From JASFUX01 sp050050115 (GTDB lineage Bacteria; Pseudomonadota; Alphaproteobacteria; Caulobacterales; Maricaulaceae): 8,678 bases of DNA. The stretch spans positions 1-8,678 of the forward strand of contig JASFUX010000151.1 of the NCBI GenBank assembly GCA_050050115.1. Reading direction: 5' to 3'. The notes under the pieces are model-generated. The model worked only from the letters and a program-made list of their open reading frames with translations, had not been told where the DNA came from and made no database searches. Position numbers and translations under genes: made by a program. Below, in pieces: positions 6,311 through 8,678 of this stretch (positions are counted from its first letter, which is position 1; each line of letters begins with the position of its first letter).

Positions 6311-8678
6311 TCAGTCGCCTTCGAAAGCGAACTCCGAGATGTTCAGCGTCGCCGTCCCGCCGGTGTCGCCGCCGTAGAGGCCGACCCAGATGTCGTAGAG
6401 CCCGGCGTCCGGCGACTTGAACGAGATCCCTGGATTAAGGCCCAGGGCGCTGTCGTCGTCGCACACGATCTCATCGTTCGGCGTGCGCACGAGCAGCGTG
6501 GTGTCGTCCTCGGATTCCGCGAAGACGTGAAGCGAGAAGATCCCCGGCGTATAGTAGACGCTGTAGTCCGGCGCCGCCGCGATCCAGCCGCGGCAGCTTG
6601 GATCAATCGTGCCTGCATCGACCTCGCCGCCAGGTGAAACCTCGACCGTATGCGGATCGGGCAGGAAGCCCGTCTCGAGATCGACCGATCCGTAAATCGG
6701 CGGCGCGCCCCAATCGACCATCACGTCGTCACGCCCGTAGGCGATAAGAACCGCCGAATATTCGAGTTCAGAGATATGCAGCGTCGACGTGCTGGTGCCC
6801 TGCTCGGGATCGAACATGCCGATCCAGATCCGATATTCGCCCGAAACCGGATCTTCGAAGGTGACGCCCGGATTGAGCGCTATGTCGCCCGCCGCGCCGC
6901 TGTCGTCGTCGCACGCCCACTGATCGTCGGGCGTGAGCACCACGAGCGTCGTGTCCGACGTCGCAGCGGCCGAAATGTAGAGCGGATAATCTCCGGCCGT
7001 GTAATCGAGGATGAAGTCCGGCGCATCGCCGATCAGACCGGTGCAGTAAGGATCGAGCGTATAAGCCTCGTTCGGGCCGCCGGCCTCGATGTAGACCGAG
7101 TACGGATCAGGCGCAAAGCCCGCCTCCAGCGCGACGCGGCCGAAGTAAGGCTCGGCCAGCACGTCGACGCGCGGCGTCGAGGCGAAGTCGTAGAAGTTGA
7201 TCTCGGAGATGTAGAGCTCGGAGTCGGCGAACTCGGCCGGCGCGCCGTAACGGCCGACCCAGATGTTGTAGAGCCCGTCCTGCGGCGCATCGAAGACCAC
7301 GCCGGGATTGAGCCCGGTCCGCCCGCCGGCCGAGTCGTCGTCGCAGACCCAGTCGCCGCTCGGCGTATTGATCACCAAGGAGATGTCGGCGTCCGAGGAG
7401 GCGGAGATCAGCAGCTGCTGAAAGCCCGCGTTGTAGTTGAGGTTGAAGTCGGGCGGCTCGCCTATGTAGCCCGCGCAACCGGGGCTCAGGAGCGAAGCGT
7501 CCTGCGAGCCGCCGGCGCTGATCGCCACGGTATAGGGGTCGGGCAGGAAGCCGACCGACAGCGTCGCCTCGCCATAGTATGACGGCTCGAAGCCCTTCTC
7601 CATCGACGCCGCGGCAAGGTCCTCCACCGGCGCTTCATAGGTCTCAGGCAGCTGGATGGGGCAGACGAAGCCGCCGACGCTCGCGCCTTCAAGCTCGTCG
7701 ACGAAGAACTCATCGATGATCGCGCCGCTGAGCCCGTGCGCTTCACGGAAACGCGCGGCGGCCGCCCGCGTCGAGGTGCCGACCACGCCGGTAACTTCGA
7801 CGTCGCCGCAGTCCATGGCCGCAAGCAGCGTCTGAGCGCGCGAAATCAGCTCTGTCGGCGAGGCCCCACTCGCCGCCGGCGCTTCGTCGCACGGCGTTGC
7901 GCCGCTCGACCGCGTGCTGGCGAGAGTGCGCAGCGCGCTGTCGGGATAGTCCCGTGCGAACATCGCGTACTCGCACGGCGCGGCCAGCGCCGCGAACACT
8001 ACCTGCTCCACGGCCATCGTAGAGCTGACCGCGGGTGTCGTCGGCGTGGAGTTGTCCGCGACCGGACCCGGCGTGTCGCCCGGGTCGTCCGACGGGCCGA
8101 CGCTGATGCGCCGGACGAGAGACGAGTTTTCCCAAGGCTGTTGCTCACCGTCGGTTTCGGCCAGTACCTCTTGGCGGACGGAATAGAAGATGTCCTCGAT
8201 GCGGGCCTGGCGCGCTGCGAACAGCTCGCGCGCAAGCGCGCCCGCGTAAGGACCGTTGCCGCCGGCCGGACCGTCATTGGCGATCGAGCCCGGCGCGGTC
8301 GAGTAGGCCACGAGCGTTCCGGGCAGCGCGCGCGCTTCGGCGAGACCGCGGGTGTTCGAACTCGAGCGATTGGCCTGCGGCATGGCGAAGTCGCGGCACG
8401 CGTCGATGATGATGACGATCGCCCCGGCTCCGGCGCCCGACAGCGTGGCCGAGACGCGCGACAGGCCGACTGCTTCGGACTCAAGATCGGTCTCGGTCGC
8501 CATCGTCGCGCCGATGGGGATGAGGTAGTTCTCGATGTCGCGCTCGAGCGGCGGGCGACCCTGCGCGCCGTGACCGGCGAAGTAGAAAATCCCGACCGCA
8601 TCCTCGCCCCCATCGCGCAGACGCTCGGCGAACTGACCGATGCCGGCGAGCAGCTGACGCTTGGTGGGGTTGTCCAGG
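6311..8678 (-). CDS. Caspase-family (C14) protein with PG-binding-like segment and three PPC-like repeats (N-terminus off right edge)
   Basis: The frame is open from the right edge to a TGA at 6311-6313, giving 788 visible residues; the methionine at 8501-8503 is internal because caspase sequence continues upstream of it. Visible numbering starts at the edge. The p20-like caspase core has the catalytic His36 in 'IFYFAGHGAQ' (codon 8570-8572) and the catalytic Cys94 in 'IIIDACRDF' (codon 8396-8398). 'LVAYSTAPGSIANDG' and 'IEDIFYSVRQEV' follow, as in bacterial orthocaspases. A Pro/Thr/Asp-rich linker (about 195-220) leads to a Cys-containing 'FARDYPDSALRTLA' segment. Next comes a peptidoglycan-binding-1-like stretch, 'AQTLLAAMDCGDVEVTGVVG' to 'ARFREAHGL' (about 277-330). 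Three PPC-like repeats end the protein. Paired cysteines and these domains suggest export to the periplasm or surface, but the signal peptide region is not visible. Substrate and role unknown. Confidence 0.9.
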   Translation of the reverse strand, partial: LDNPTKRQLLAGIGQFAERLRDGGEDAVGIFYFAGHGAQGRPPLERDIENYLIPIGATMATETDLESEAVGLSRVSATLSGAGAGAIVIIIDACRDFAMPQANRSSSNTRGLAEARALPGTLVAYSTAPGSIANDGPAGGNGPYAGALARELFAARQARIEDIFYSVRQEVLAETDGEQQPWENSSLVRRISVGPSDDPGDTPGPVADNSTPTTPAVSSTMAVEQVVFAALAAPCEYAMFARDYPDSALRTLASTRSSGATPCDEAPAASGASPTELISRAQTLLAAMDCGDVEVTGVVGTSTRAAAARFREAHGLSGAIIDEFFVDELEGASVGGFVCPIQLPETYEAPVEDLAAASMEKGFEPSYYGEATLSVGFLPDPYTVAISAGGSQDASLLSPGCAGYIGEPPDFNLNYNAGFQQLLISASSDADISLVINTPSGDWVCDDDSAGGRTGLNPGVVFDAPQDGLYNIWVGRYGAPAEFADSELYISEINFYDFASTPRVDVLAEPYFGRVALEAGFAPDPYSVYIEAGGPNEAYTLDPYCTGLIGDAPDFILDYTAGDYPLYISAAATSDTTLVVLTPDDQWACDDDSGAAGDIALNPGVTFEDPVSGEYRIWIGMFDPEQGTSTSTLHISELEYSAVLIAYGRDDVMVDWGAPPIYGSVDLETGFLPDPHTVEVSPGGEVDAGTIDPSCRGWIAAAPDYSVYYTPGIFSLHVFAESEDDTTLLVRTPNDEIVCDDDSALGLNPGISFKSPDAGLYDIWVGLYGGDTGGTATLNISEFAFEGD
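6323..6697 (-). repeat. PPC-like protein repeat 3 of the caspase-family gene
   Basis: This repeat runs from 'IYGSVDLETGFLPDPHTVEV' to 'LNISEFAFE', ending three residues before the stop. Its landmark motifs lie 150 residues after those of repeat 2. It keeps the cysteine pair ('IDPSCRGWI' and CDDDS at 6449-6463), 'DTTLLVRTPNDEIV', 'LNPGISFKSP' and 'GLYDIWVGLYG'. Confidence 0.75.
6755..7147 (-). repeat. PPC-like protein repeat 2 of the caspase-family gene
   Basis: This repeat runs from 'YFGRVALEAGFAPDPYSVYI' to 'LHISELEYS'. Its landmark motifs lie exactly 144 residues after those of repeat 1. It keeps the cysteine pair ('LDPYCTGLIG' and CDDDS at 6899-6913), 'DTTLVVLTPDDQWA', 'LNPGVTFEDP' and 'GEYRIWIGMF'. 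Confidence 0.75.
7190..7579 (-). repeat. PPC-like protein repeat 1 of the caspase-family gene
   Basis: This repeat runs from 'YYGEATLSVGFLPDPYTVAI' to 'LYISEINFYD'. Core features are GFLPDPYTV, a first cysteine in 'SPGCAGYIG', a central beta segment 'DISLVINTPSGDWV', a second cysteine in CDDDS (7331-7345), then 'LNPGVVFDAP' and 'GLYNIWVGRYG'. The beta-rich pattern with an acidic DDD and a final G-x-Y-x-IWVG strand resembles pre-peptidase C-terminal domains. Confidence 0.75.

Noticed and set aside
8501..8503. ATG as the start of the caspase-family gene
   Set aside because: The same frame continues upstream to the window edge and encodes the catalytic-histidine motif FAGHG, so this methionine is internal.

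Overview
The window is GC-rich (roughly two thirds G+C by eye) and very gene-dense. It looks like chromosomal DNA of an alphaproteobacterium, probably in or near the Caulobacterales/Hyphomonadales (Maricaulis/Hyphomonas-like). The reasons are two DUF2336 proteins (a family found almost only in Alphaproteobacteria), an Hpt protein of the alphaproteobacterial AHDIKG type, an alpha-type NAD kinase with a 'FDKGRALEERILAEQF' tail, and a near-consensus CtrA box. This placement is inferred from protein families, not from a marker gene. No RNA genes, insertion sequences, CRISPR arrays or phage genes were seen.

Layout. At the left edge is the N-terminal part of a leftward secreted, probably outer-membrane, protein. 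It is divergent from a rightward group across an 80-bp intergenic region that holds a perfect inverted repeat. The rightward group (508-2991) is DUF2336 protein #1, NAD kinase (nadK) and a small Hpt phosphotransfer protein. Its end converges, with a 21-bp gap, on a leftward series covering the rest of the window. In transcription order that series is: a large caspase-family (C14) protein whose N-terminus lies off the right edge, an FAD-dependent glycine oxidase-like protein (thiO), a lytic transglycosylase without a visible signal peptide, and DUF2336 protein #2. There is no gene-free stretch longer than about 100 bases.

How the genes may work together. NadK (NADP supply) and ThiO (thiazole branch of thiamine synthesis, or another amine oxidation) are housekeeping enzymes. 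The other part is regulatory and envelope-related: two divergent DUF2336 paralogues bracket an orphan Hpt protein, and a CtrA-like site lies in front of the transglycosylase/DUF2336 #2 pair. This suggests a link to the cell-cycle, motility or envelope programme, but that is inference.

The most distinctive gene is the caspase-family protein. It has an intact His/Cys dyad, a peptidoglycan-binding-like segment, and three C-terminal repeats of about 130 residues that resemble pre-peptidase C-terminal (PPC) domains. Each repeat has two cysteines exactly 44 residues apart and an invariant CDDDS acidic motif. This is the best candidate for something not previously described.
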